Shown piece by piece: positions 6,796-15,649 of a DNA stretch of 64,000 nucleotides. The notes below the pieces were generated by a model that saw only the letters and a list, made by a program, of their open reading frames with translations, searched no databases and had not been told where the DNA came from. The DNA lies in contig NZ_JAOWLA010000004.1 of assembly GCF_025751575.1 (NCBI RefSeq), positions 176,371 through 240,370 on the forward strand, read 5' to 3'. Position 1 is the first letter of the stretch. Each line of letters starts with the position of its first letter. The position numbers and the translations under genes are program-made. Origin of the DNA: Albidovulum sediminicola (GTDB lineage Bacteria > Pseudomonadota > Alphaproteobacteria > Rhodobacterales > Rhodobacteraceae).

Positions 6796-8802
6796 ATGGT
6801 GAGAACGGTGACGGATTTCCCGCGCGAGGTGGTCGAAACCCCGGATCTGGGGATCGTCCTGGCCGACGGGTGCCGGCTTTCGGCGCGGGTCTGGATGCCG
6901 GTGGATGCGCTGGAAAAGCCGGTGCCGGCGGTGATGGAATACATTCCCTACCGCAAGCGTGACATGACGCTGCCGCGCGATGAGCTGATGCATCCCTATT
7001 TCGCGGGGCACGGCTATGCCGCCGTGCGCGTTGACATGCGCGGCTGCGGCGACAGCGAAGGGCTGATGGAGGACGAATATACCGAGCAGGAACTGTCCGA
7101 CGCCTGCGAGGTGATCGCCTGGCTCGCGGCCCAGCCCTGGTGCAGCGGCACCGTGGGCATGATGGGGAAGAGCTGGGGCGGGTTCAACTGCCTGCAAACC
7201 GCGATGCGGCGTCCGCCCGCGCTGAAGGCCGTCGTCACGGTCTGTTCGACGGTGGACCGGTTCGCCGACGACATCCACTACAAGGGTGGTTGCCTGCTGG
7301 GGGAAAACTTCGGCTGGACGGCGCAGATGATGTCCTATGCTTCGCGCCCGCCCGATCCGATGCTGGCGGGCAATTCCTGGCGCGACATCTGGCTTCAGCG
7401 GCTAGAGGCGCAGCCCTTTCTTGCCGAGCGTTGGTTCAGCCATCAGGCCCGCGACGACTACTGGAAGCACGGCTCGCTTTGCGAGGACTACGGGTCCATC
7501 ACCGCGGCGGTCCTGTCCTTCGGGGGTTGGGCCGACAACTACATGAACACCGTCTCTCATCTGGTCGAGAACCTGACGGCGCCGGTGAAGGGGATCGTGG
7601 GGCCCTGGGTCCACCAGTATCCCCACACCGCGCTTCCCGGACCCGCGATCGGCTTCCTGCAGGAGGCGCTGCGCTGGTGGGACCGCTGGCTGAAGGACGT
7701 GCCGAACGGGGCGGAAGATGATCCCGCCTACCGGGCCTACATGCTTCACTCCGCGCCGCCCGATGCCAACTCCGCCTTCCGTCCCGGGCACTGGGTGGCC
7801 GAAAAGGACTGGCCCACGGCCCGTGTCTCGCGCAGGGAGATTGCGCTTTCGTCGGGCGGGGTCTTGGGCGGGCAGGGCGGTGCGCTGTCGGTCGCTGTCT
7901 CCACGCCGCAGCATTTGGGCCTTCACGCAGGCGAGTATTTCCCCATGGGCGGGAACGGAGAGATGCCGGGCGACCAGGCGCCAGAGGACGCGCTGTCGGT
8001 CTGCTTCGATACCGCGCCGCTGGGCGCGCCGCTCGATCTGCTGGGGGCTGCGACGCTGACGCTTAGGCTCCGGTCCGACAAGCCGCGCGCCTTCGTCGTC
8101 GCGCGGCTCTGCGACGTGGCGCCGGATGGCAGTTCTGTGCGCATCAGCCACGGGATGCTGAACCTTTGCCACCGTGACAGCCGGGAATGGCCGACCGACA
8201 TGCCCCTGGGGCAGGAGGTGGAGGTCACGCTGACCCTCGACCAGATGGGCTACCGTCTGGCCGAGGGACACCGGCTGCGGCTTGCGCTCTCGACCACCTA
8301 CTGGCCCTTCGTCTGGCCCAGCGCCGAGGCCGCGACTCTGACCCTAGCGGGCGGGACGCTTGATCTTCCGATCCATCAGGGCGGTACGGGCAACGAATGG
8401 ACTTTCCCCGAACCGGAGGCCGCGCGGGGCTGGAACCACCGCGTCATCCGCCCCGAAGCCTATGTGCGCCGCGTCGAACATGACATCATCACTGGCCGCC
8501 GCACCCTTGTGATGGAGGCCGACGCGGGCGACAGCGAAAACCTCGATCACGGCTGGACCTTCGGCGACACCGTGCGCGAACGCTGGGGAATCGATCCCGG
8601 AGATCCACTGTCAGCTTGCCTGGAGATCGAATGGGAACAACGTCTTGCACGGGATGACTGGTCCGCGCGCACTCAGGTAAGCGCCCGGATGACGGCCGGG
8701 CGCGACGTATTCCATCTGCGCGCGACCCTGCGCGCGCTGGAAGGATCCGAGGAGGTGTTTAGCCGCGAATTCGCGCGCGATATCCCCCGCGTCCATGTCT
8801 GA
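6796..8802 (+). CDS. CocE/NonD family (peptidase S15-like) serine hydrolase
   Basis: A 668-residue hydrolase. Residues 1-300 carry an alpha/beta-hydrolase core with the nucleophile in GKSWGG (Ser126) and an early VDMRGCGDSEG block, both typical of CocE/NonD and X-Pro dipeptidyl-peptidase relatives. The C-terminal half (from about residue 330) holds the jelly-roll domain, with the DLLGAATLTLRL and VTLTLDQMGYRLAEGHRLRLALS segments. Known members hydrolyse esters (cocaine esterase), glutaryl-cephalosporins or peptides. No signal peptide is visible, so it probably acts on imported substrate. A GGAGG site precedes the ATG. It leads a presumed transcription unit with two solute-binding proteins and a transporter, so the transported compound is probably the ester or amide it cleaves. 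The substrate is unknown. Confidence 0.88.
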   Translation: MVRTVTDFPREVVETPDLGIVLADGCRLSARVWMPVDALEKPVPAVMEYIPYRKRDMTLPRDELMHPYFAGHGYAAVRVDMRGCGDSEGLMEDEYTEQELSDACEVIAWLAAQPWCSGTVGMMGKSWGGFNCLQTAMRRPPALKAVVTVCSTVDRFADDIHYKGGCLLGENFGWTAQMMSYASRPPDPMLAGNSWRDIWLQRLEAQPFLAERWFSHQARDDYWKHGSLCEDYGSITAAVLSFGGWADNYMNTVSHLVENLTAPVKGIVGPWVHQYPHTALPGPAIGFLQEALRWWDRWLKDVPNGAEDDPAYRAYMLHSAPPDANSAFRPGHWVAEKDWPTARVSRREIALSSGGVLGGQGGALSVAVSTPQHLGLHAGEYFPMGGNGEMPGDQAPEDALSVCFDTAPLGAPLDLLGAATLTLRLRSDKPRAFVVARLCDVAPDGSSVRISHGMLNLCHRDSREWPTDMPLGQEVEVTLTLDQMGYRLAEGHRLRLALSTTYWPFVWPSAEAATLTLAGGTLDLPIHQGGTGNEWTFPEPEAARGWNHRVIRPEAYVRRVEHDIITGRRTLVMEADAGDSENLDHGWTFGDTVRERWGIDPGDPLSACLEIEWEQRLARDDWSARTQVSARMTAGRDVFHLRATLRALEGSEEVFSREFARDIPRVHV

Positions 8803-8901
8803 ACGCATGTCAAAGCGAAGGTGCCGCATTTTTTGTTTGACCCCAGCGCCTGAGCCGACATTATTGACTCAACAATCAACAAAACTTCTAGGGAGAAGAT
8901 A

Positions 8902-10488
8902 ATGAAAGACGAACTCGCCATCCTGCTCGACCGCCTGGACGCGATGGGGATCACCCGCCGCGGCTTCATGGGGCGGGCGGCTGCCTTCGGCGCGGCGACC
9001 GCACTGGGCACCACGGTGATGGGCAGCGCGGCGCGCGCGCAGGAACCCAAGCGCGGCGGCATCCTGAAGATGGGCCTTGGCGGCGGTGAGACCACCGACA
9101 CGCTCGATCCGGGTCTGGCCGACAGCCCGGTGCCGTTCTCCATCAACCGTCAGTGGGGTGACACGGTCGTGAACGTGACCGCCGACGGGCAGATCGAACC
9201 GTCGCTGGCCGAAAGCTACTCCGTCAGCGAGGACGGCAAGGTCTGGACCTTTGCGATCCGTCAGGGCGTCAAGTTCCACGACGGCTCCGACATGACGGCC
9301 GAGGATGTCGCGGCCACGTTCCGCCGTCACTCTGACGAGAACTCCAAATCCGGCGCGCTCGGCATCATGAAGGGCATCGTCAGCATCGAAGTCGATGGCC
9401 AGAACGTCGTTCTGACGATGGAGACGGGCAATGCCGACCTTCCTTACCTGCTTTCCGACTATCACCTGCTGATCCAGCCGGGCGGCGGCGTGGACAACCC
9501 GACCGCGGCCGTTGGCACGGGGGCCTACAAGCTGGTGTCGGCGGAACCGGGCGTGCGCTATGTGTTCGAAAAGAATGCCGACGACTGGAACCAGGATCGC
9601 GGCTACTACGACGGGGTCGAGGTCATCGTGATCAACGATGCGACCGCGCGGACCGCAGCATTGCAGTCCGGTCAGGTCCACATGATCAACCGGATCGACC
9701 CGAAGGTCGCGAAGCTTCTGGCACGGGCGCCGGGCGTCCAGGTCACGAACGTCTCGGGCCGCGGTCATTATGTGTTCATCATGCACACCAACACCGCGCC
9801 CTTCGACAACAAGGACCTGCGCAACGCGCTGAAATGGGCGATCAACCGTCAGGAGCTGGTCGACAAGATCCTCGACGGGTTCGGGGGGGTCGGCAATGAC
9901 GTCCCGATCAACGCCGCCTATCCGCTGTTCGACAACAGCCTTGAGCAGCGCGAGTACAACGCCGAGAAGGCGGCGGAGCTTTACAAGGCCTCGGGCCACG
10001 ACGGCAGCCCGATCGAGCTTCTGGTGGCCGATGGCGCCTTCCCGGGCGCGGTCGATGCGGCGCAGCTCTTCCAGCAGTCGGCGCAGGCGGCGGGCATCCC
10101 GCTTGAGGTCAAGCGCGTGCCCGACGATGGCTACTGGTCGGACGTGTGGAACGTGAAGCCCTTCTGCGCCTCCTACTGGGGCGGGCGGCCGGTGCAGGAC
10201 CAGATGTATTCGACGGCCTATCTGTCGACGGCGGACTGGAACGACACCAAGTTCAACAACCCGGAATTCGACGCGCTGCTGCTTGAGGCGCGCGCCGAGA
10301 CGGATACCGCCAAACGCAAGGAGATCTACTCCAAGATGGCGCATATCCTCTGGGAAGAGGGCGGTCTGATCTGCCCGATGTTCAACGACTTCATCGACGC
10401 GCACGGCGATGCGATTGCCGGTTGGTACGAGGACCCGAACTACGAGATGATGGGGGGCTGGGCCTCTCACAAGACCTGGTTCGCCTGA
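8902..10488 (+). CDS. ABC transporter solute-binding protein, family 5 (first of two paralogs)
   Basis: A 528-residue extracytoplasmic binding protein of the peptide/nickel/opine class. The N-terminus has a twin-arginine signal (TRRGFMGR at residues 18-25, then a small-residue hydrophobic stretch and an ARAQ cleavage site near residue 49). The body shows family landmarks: 'LDPGLADS', a VWTFAIRQGVKFHDG segment, and LRNALKWAINRQELVDKI. Export by Tat suggests folding before export. It lies 99 bases after the CocE gene and upstream of a second copy of identical length. A GGGAGAAG site precedes the ATG. The likely cargo is a hydrophobic or bulky small molecule linked to the hydrolases around it; family 5 proteins also bind non-peptides. 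Confidence 0.92.
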   Translation: MKDELAILLDRLDAMGITRRGFMGRAAAFGAATALGTTVMGSAARAQEPKRGGILKMGLGGGETTDTLDPGLADSPVPFSINRQWGDTVVNVTADGQIEPSLAESYSVSEDGKVWTFAIRQGVKFHDGSDMTAEDVAATFRRHSDENSKSGALGIMKGIVSIEVDGQNVVLTMETGNADLPYLLSDYHLLIQPGGGVDNPTAAVGTGAYKLVSAEPGVRYVFEKNADDWNQDRGYYDGVEVIVINDATARTAALQSGQVHMINRIDPKVAKLLARAPGVQVTNVSGRGHYVFIMHTNTAPFDNKDLRNALKWAINRQELVDKILDGFGGVGNDVPINAAYPLFDNSLEQREYNAEKAAELYKASGHDGSPIELLVADGAFPGAVDAAQLFQQSAQAAGIPLEVKRVPDDGYWSDVWNVKPFCASYWGGRPVQDQMYSTAYLSTADWNDTKFNNPEFDALLLEARAETDTAKRKEIYSKMAHILWEEGGLICPMFNDFIDAHGDAIAGWYEDPNYEMMGGWASHKTWFA

Positions 10489-10496
10489 TCCAAGGC

Positions 10497-10532
10497 GCCC
10501 GCCGCCCAGCCTTTCGGGGCCGGACGGCGGGC
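10497..10532 (+). other. intercistronic stem-loop between the paralogous binding-protein genes
   Basis: GCCCGCCG (10497-10504) and CGGCGGGC (10525-10532) form a perfect eight-pair stem with a 20-base loop starting nine bases after the stop codon. There is no T-run, so it is more likely an mRNA-stabilising or attenuating structure that raises the amount of binding protein relative to downstream genes. Confidence 0.55.
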
Positions 10533-10635
10533 GACCAGCGCGGTCCTGGCTCGCCTTGACGGGGAAACTGTCCGGACGCTTCCGGGCCGCGCTTCTTACA
10601 GTTCAACCCAATAAGAAAAACTAGGGGAGGTCCTC

Positions 10636-12222
10636 GTGAACGACGAACTGAAGTATCTTCTTGAGCGCACCGTCGCGGGTCGGCAGAGCCGCCGGGCATT
10701 CCTGGGCCGCGCGGGCGCCCTTGGCATGTCGGCCGCCATGGCCAACACCATGCTCGCTTCGGCGGCGCGTGCGCAGGAGCCGAAGAAGGGCGGGCTGATC
10801 CGCATGGGGATGCAGGGCGGCGAAAGCACCAACACGCTTGACCCGGCGCTCGCAGCCTCCGAGGTGCCGTTCGCGGTCAACATGACCTGGGGGGAGATGC
10901 TGACGGACGTGGACCCGAACGGCAATCTCGACATGCGGATCGCCGAGGAGGTGTCCTCCAGCCCCGACGCGAAGACCTGGAAATTCAAGATCCGCCAGGG
11001 CGTGGAGTTCCACAACGGCAAGACCGTGACGGCCGAGGACGTGCTGGCCACGATGCAGCGCCATTCCGACGAGAACTCCCAGTCGGGTGCCCTTGGCATC
11101 GTCCAGGGGATCGAGTCGATGTCGGCCGAGGGCGACATGTTCACGGTGACGCTCGCCTCGCCGAATGCCGACCTTCCCTATCTGATGGGGGACTATCACC
11201 TGATCATCCAGCCGGATGGCGGTCGCGATGACCCGGCGGCGGGAATCGGCGCGGGCCCCTACAAGGTCGTGGTGAACGAGCCGGGCGTGCGCCATGGCTT
11301 CGAGAAGCATGTGAACTACTGGGACGACCGTATCGGCCACGCCGACCAGACCGAGATCCTGGTCATCAACGACACCACCGCGCGTGTGGCAGCCCTTCAG
11401 GCGGGGCAGGTCCACATGATCAACCGCGTGGACCCCAAGGTCTACGGTTTGCTCAAGAAGGCGCCAGGCATCCTGGTCCACGCGACGCCGGGTCGGGGCC
11501 ATTATGTCTTCATCATGCACTGCACCGCGGCGCCCTTCGACAACAACGACCTGCGCATGGCGCTTAAGCTCGCCATCAACCGGCATGAGATGGTGGACAA
11601 GGTCCTGGGCGGGCTGGGCTCGGTCGGTAACGACTTCCCGATCAACTCTGCCTATCCGCTCTTTGACAACACGATCCCGCAGCGCGAATACGATCCGGAG
11701 CAGGCGGCCTTCTACTACAAGAAGTCCGGCCATGACGGCAGCCCGATCATCCTGCGCACCGCGTCGGGCGCCTTCCCCGGCGCGGTCGAGGCGGCGCAGC
11801 TTTACCAGCAGTCCGCCGCGGCTGCCGGCATTCCGCTGGAGATCAAGCGGGAGCCGGACGACGGCTACTGGTCGGACGTCTGGAACGTGCAGCCCTTCTG
11901 CGCCTCTTATTGGGGCGGGCGCCCGGTCCAGGACCAGATGTATTCGACGGCCTACCTGTCGAGCGCCGAGTGGAACGACACCAAGTTCTACAACGACAAG
12001 TTCGACAGCCTGCTGATCGCGGCGCGCGCCGAACTCGACAACGAAAAGCGCAAGGGCATGTATTCGGAGATGGCGCATATCCTGCGCGATGAAGGCGGGC
12101 TGATCTGTCCGATGTTCAACGATTTCGTCGAGGGTGTAAGCGACGCCATCGCGGGTTGGACATCCGATCCGAACGGCGAACTGATGAACGGCCGCGCGCA
12201 CGTCAAGTGCTGGCTGGCCTGA
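10636..12222 (+). CDS. ABC transporter solute-binding protein, family 5 (second paralog)
   Basis: A 528-residue binding protein that aligns along its whole length with the preceding gene product. Shared blocks include SDVWNV with PFCASYWGGRPVQDQMYSTAYLS, MINR-DPKV, GHYVFIMH and SPI near residue 380, so the pair arose by tandem duplication. It also has a twin-arginine signal (SRRAFLGR at residues 19-26). The GTG start at 10636 is preceded by CTAGGGGAGG, a strong ribosome site. The permease gene follows after 10 bases. Two receptors for one permease pair imply two related ligands or two affinities. Divergence is greatest in loops and in the last residues. Confidence 0.92.
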   Translation: MNDELKYLLERTVAGRQSRRAFLGRAGALGMSAAMANTMLASAARAQEPKKGGLIRMGMQGGESTNTLDPALAASEVPFAVNMTWGEMLTDVDPNGNLDMRIAEEVSSSPDAKTWKFKIRQGVEFHNGKTVTAEDVLATMQRHSDENSQSGALGIVQGIESMSAEGDMFTVTLASPNADLPYLMGDYHLIIQPDGGRDDPAAGIGAGPYKVVVNEPGVRHGFEKHVNYWDDRIGHADQTEILVINDTTARVAALQAGQVHMINRVDPKVYGLLKKAPGILVHATPGRGHYVFIMHCTAAPFDNNDLRMALKLAINRHEMVDKVLGGLGSVGNDFPINSAYPLFDNTIPQREYDPEQAAFYYKKSGHDGSPIILRTASGAFPGAVEAAQLYQQSAAAAGIPLEIKREPDDGYWSDVWNVQPFCASYWGGRPVQDQMYSTAYLSSAEWNDTKFYNDKFDSLLIAARAELDNEKRKGMYSEMAHILRDEGGLICPMFNDFVEGVSDAIAGWTSDPNGELMNGRAHVKCWLA

Positions 12223-12232
12223 GGCGGACGGT

Positions 12233-13189
12233 ATGCATCCCATTATAAAACTTCTGGCCCAGCGGTTGTCGCTGGGTCTGCTTCTGCTTCTGGCCGCGTC
12301 GGCGCTGATTTTCATCGGGGTGGAGCTGCTGCCCGGCGACGTGGCGCAATCGATCCTGGGGCAGTCGGCCACCGAAACCGCGCTGCGCAACCTGCGCGAG
12401 GAACTGGGGCTGAACGAGCCCGCGCTGACCCGCTATTTCAACTGGCTTTTCGCGGCGATACAAGGGGACCTGGGGACGGCGCTGACCAATGGGCAGAGCA
12501 TCTCAAAGGCCGTGGGCGAACGTCTGGGCAACACCCTGTTCCTTGCCTTCTGGGCCGCGATCATCTCGGTTCCGCTGGCGATCATCCTCGGCCTTATTGC
12601 GGTGCGCTACCGCAACCGCTGGCCGGACAAGCTGATCTCGGCGGTGACGCTGTCCACGATTTCTCTGCCGGAGTTCGTGGCGGGCTACCTGCTGATGTAC
12701 CTCTTCACAGTGCAGTTCCGCATCTTCTCGCCCATCTCCACCATCTATTCCGGGATGAGCCTGGGGGAAAAGCTGTCGGCAATCGCACTGCCGGTCATGG
12801 TGCTGGTGCTGGTGGTCCTGGCGCATATGATGCGGATGACCCGGGCCGCGATCCTGAACGTCATGCAGTCGGCCTACGTTGAGACAGCCGAACTCAAGGG
12901 CCTGCGCCCCTTCGTGATCATCGCGCGCCACGCCTTCCCCAACGCGATCGCGCCCGTCGTCAACGTGGTGATGCTGAACCTGGCCTATCTGGTCGTCGGC
13001 GTCGTCGTGGTGGAGGTCGTCTTCGTCTATCCCGGCATGGGGCAGTACCTGGTCGATCACGTCACCAAGCGCGACCTTCCGGTTGTGCAGGCCTGCGGGC
13101 TGATCTTCGCGGCGGTCTATATCGGCCTTAACATCATGGCCGATGTGATCTCCATCCTTGCCAACCCGCGACTGAGGCACCCGAAATGA
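12233..13189 (+). CDS. ABC transporter permease, DppB-like
   Basis: A 318-residue inner-membrane protein with six predicted membrane segments and the short N-terminal periplasmic region of DppB-type permeases. The cytoplasmic EAA loop reads VETAELKGLRPFVIIARHAFPNAIAP (residues about 219-244), the ATPase contact site. The LPGD motif and LRNLREELGLNEP segment near residues 34-58 are characteristic of the family. It follows the second binding protein and overlaps the next permease gene by four bases (ATGA), so the two form a heterodimer channel. Confidence 0.92.
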   Translation: MHPIIKLLAQRLSLGLLLLLAASALIFIGVELLPGDVAQSILGQSATETALRNLREELGLNEPALTRYFNWLFAAIQGDLGTALTNGQSISKAVGERLGNTLFLAFWAAIISVPLAIILGLIAVRYRNRWPDKLISAVTLSTISLPEFVAGYLLMYLFTVQFRIFSPISTIYSGMSLGEKLSAIALPVMVLVLVVLAHMMRMTRAAILNVMQSAYVETAELKGLRPFVIIARHAFPNAIAPVVNVVMLNLAYLVVGVVVVEVVFVYPGMGQYLVDHVTKRDLPVVQACGLIFAAVYIGLNIMADVISILANPRLRHPK

Positions 13190-14019
13190 GCCGCATTCCC
13201 GTTTCGGCCCTGATCGGTCTGATCCTGACCTCGGCCTTCTTCCTCACGGCGATCTTCGCCAATGTGCTTGCGCCCTACGGGCTGAACCAGACGGTGGGCG
13301 ATGTCTGGGAAAACCCGTTCTGGTCGGCGGAGCCCTCGCAGTACCTGCTCGGCACCGACAACATTGGGCGCGACCTGCTCAGCCGGATGATCTACGGCTG
13401 CCAGATCACCATCTTCCTGGCCACCGCCGCGACGATCGTCAGCTTTACCACCGGCTCAATCCTGGGCTTCACGGCGGCGGTGCTGGGCGGTTGGGTCGAT
13501 CAGGTGATGTCGCGCATCGTCGATCTGTTCATGTCGCTGCCCTCGCTGATCCTAGCGCTGGTGATCCTGTCGGTGATGCAGGTGACGCTGCCGGTCCTGG
13601 TGATCGTCATCGGGCTTCTGGATTCGACCCGCGTCTATCGCCTGGCCCGTGCCGTGGCGGTCGATATCGTGGTCATGGACTATGTGGAGGCCGCCCGCCT
13701 GCGCGGCGAAGGCACGCGCTGGATCGTCCTGCGGGAGATCCTGCCGAATGCGCTCTCGCCGCTGGTCGCGGAACTAGGCCTGCGCTTCATCTTCGCAGTG
13801 CTCTTCATCTCCACGCTGTCGTTCCTGGGGCTGGGGGTTCAGCCGCCGCTCGCCGACTGGGGCGGGATGGTGAAGGAGAACAAGGAAGGTCTGGTCTACG
13901 GAATCTCTGCCGCGCTTGTTCCGGCCATGGCGATCGCGGCGCTGGCGATCTCGGTCAACCTGGTGGCGGACTGGGTCCTGAACCGCACCACCTCGCTGAA
14001 AGGAGGCCGCGGTGCCTGA
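13186..14019 (+). CDS. ABC transporter permease, DppC-like
   Basis: A 277-residue permease with the family signature LLGTDNIGRDLLSRMIYG (residues 54-71) and the EAA-type loop AARLRGEGTRWIVLREILPNALSPL. Six membrane segments can be traced. It pairs with the DppB-like subunit. The start overlaps the previous stop, and the ATPase gene begins within its last codons, all signs of one co-translated transporter operon. Confidence 0.92.
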   Translation: MSRIPVSALIGLILTSAFFLTAIFANVLAPYGLNQTVGDVWENPFWSAEPSQYLLGTDNIGRDLLSRMIYGCQITIFLATAATIVSFTTGSILGFTAAVLGGWVDQVMSRIVDLFMSLPSLILALVILSVMQVTLPVLVIVIGLLDSTRVYRLARAVAVDIVVMDYVEAARLRGEGTRWIVLREILPNALSPLVAELGLRFIFAVLFISTLSFLGLGVQPPLADWGGMVKENKEGLVYGISAALVPAMAIAALAISVNLVADWVLNRTTSLKGGRGA

Positions 14020-15649
14020 CATTCTTCTGGACGTTCGCAATCTGAAGATCGGCGCCACGGTCTATCCGCCCGGCGAAGCGCCGCAGGATATCGAGATCGT
14101 GCATGGCGTGTCCTTCACGCTCGAAAAGGGCAAGGTGCTGGGCCTGATCGGGGAATCGGGCGCGGGCAAATCGACCATCGGCCTGTCCTCGATGGCCTAC
14201 GGGCGGGGCGGGGTCCGTATCACCGGGGGTGAGGTCTTCGTCAGCGGGCGTGATATCCTGAAGGAGCGGCCCGGCGGCCTTCGCGCGCTGCGCGGCCGGG
14301 AGGTGACATATGTCGCGCAATCGGCGGCGGCGGCCTTCAACCCGGCGAAGAAGATCATCGACCAGGTAATCGAAACCACGCTGATGCATGGCCTTGCCAC
14401 CCGGGCCGAGGCAGAGGCGCGCGCGGTCGGGCTGTTCCGCAAGCTCGGCCTGCCGAACCCGGATACGTTCGGCGAGCGCTATCCGCACCAGGTCTCCGGC
14501 GGGCAGTTGCAGCGGGCGATGACCGCGATGGCGCTCTGTCCGGAGCCCGATCTGGTTGTTTTCGACGAACCGACGACCGCGCTGGACGTGACGACGCAGA
14601 TCGACGTTCTGGCCGCGATCAAGGAGGCGATCCACGCGACCGGCGTCGCCGCACTTTACATCACCCACGACCTTGCCGTGGTGGCGCAGGTGTCGGACGA
14701 CATCATGGTTCTGCGCAACGGCAAGACCGTGGAATACGGCACGGTGAGCGAGATCATCGAGACCCCCAAGGAGGAGTATACCCGCGCGCTCGTCTCGGTC
14801 CATGCGATCGAGCATGAGGAAAAGAAGCCCACGGGCGAACCGGTGCTGAAGGTCGAAAACGTGACTGCCCGTTACAAGGGTACGAATTTCGACGTCCTCA
14901 AGAACGTGAGCGTGGAGCTTTATCCCGGCCAGACGCTGGCTGTCGTGGGGGAAAGCGGTTCGGGGAAATCTACGCTCGCGCGGGCGATCACGGGGTTGCT
15001 GCCGCCGACGAAGGGGCGGATCACCTTTGCGGGGCGCGAGCTGTCCAAGGAGCTCAAGGACCGCAAGCTGGACGACCTGCGCGAGTTGCAGATGATCTAC
15101 CAGATGGCCGACGTGGCCATGAACCCGCGCCACACGGTGGGCACGATCATCGGCCGCCCGCTGGAGTTCTACTTCGGCCTGAAGGGCGAGGCGAAGCGCA
15201 AGCGCGTGCAGGAGCTTCTGGACGAGATCGAGATGGGCACGGGCTTCATCGACCGTTACCCGGCCGAGCTTTCGGGCGGGCAGAAGCAGCGCGTCTGCAT
15301 CGCCCGCGCGCTGGCCGCGAAGCCCAAGCTGATCATCTGTGACGAGGTGACCTCGGCCCTCGACCCGCTGGTGGCGGCCGGCATCCTGCGGCTGCTCCTG
15401 AACCTTCAGCAGATCGAGGGCGTGGCCTATCTGTTCATCACGCATGACCTCGCGACGGTGAAGTCGATCGCGGATTCGATCGCGGTCATGTACCAGGGCG
15501 CCGTCCAGCGCTACGGCGGCAAGACCGACGTGCTGACACCGCCCTTTGACGATTACACCGACCTGCTGTTGTCGTCGGTACCGGAGATGAAGCTTGGTTG
15601 GCTGGAACATGTCCTTGCCCACCGCAAGATGGAGAGTGCCGGGAATTGA
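14012..15649 (+). CDS. ABC transporter ATP-binding protein, two fused nucleotide-binding domains (DppD/DppF type)
   Basis: A 545-residue protein with two complete ATPase modules. The first has Walker A GESGAGKST, signature VSGGQLQR and Walker B VVFDEPTTALD. The second has GESGSGKST, LSGGQKQR and LIICDEVTSALD. Each is followed by the H-loop (ITHDLA). This single chain would replace the DppD-DppF pair and energise the two permeases upstream. The C-terminal cysteine-containing extension seen in many oligopeptide ATPases is missing from both halves. The GTG start at 14012 has AAAGGAGG just upstream and overlaps the permease gene by eight bases. Confidence 0.92.
   Translation: MPDILLDVRNLKIGATVYPPGEAPQDIEIVHGVSFTLEKGKVLGLIGESGAGKSTIGLSSMAYGRGGVRITGGEVFVSGRDILKERPGGLRALRGREVTYVAQSAAAAFNPAKKIIDQVIETTLMHGLATRAEAEARAVGLFRKLGLPNPDTFGERYPHQVSGGQLQRAMTAMALCPEPDLVVFDEPTTALDVTTQIDVLAAIKEAIHATGVAALYITHDLAVVAQVSDDIMVLRNGKTVEYGTVSEIIETPKEEYTRALVSVHAIEHEEKKPTGEPVLKVENVTARYKGTNFDVLKNVSVELYPGQTLAVVGESGSGKSTLARAITGLLPPTKGRITFAGRELSKELKDRKLDDLRELQMIYQMADVAMNPRHTVGTIIGRPLEFYFGLKGEAKRKRVQELLDEIEMGTGFIDRYPAELSGGQKQRVCIARALAAKPKLIICDEVTSALDPLVAAGILRLLLNLQQIEGVAYLFITHDLATVKSIADSIAVMYQGAVQRYGGKTDVLTPPFDDYTDLLLSSVPEMKLGWLEHVLAHRKMESAGN

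Noticed and set aside
4817..6802. 661-codon open frame on the plus strand
   Set aside because: It lies opposite betC, whose sulfatase motifs are complete. The translation is His/Arg/Gly-rich with no family pattern, as expected of a shadow in high-GC DNA.
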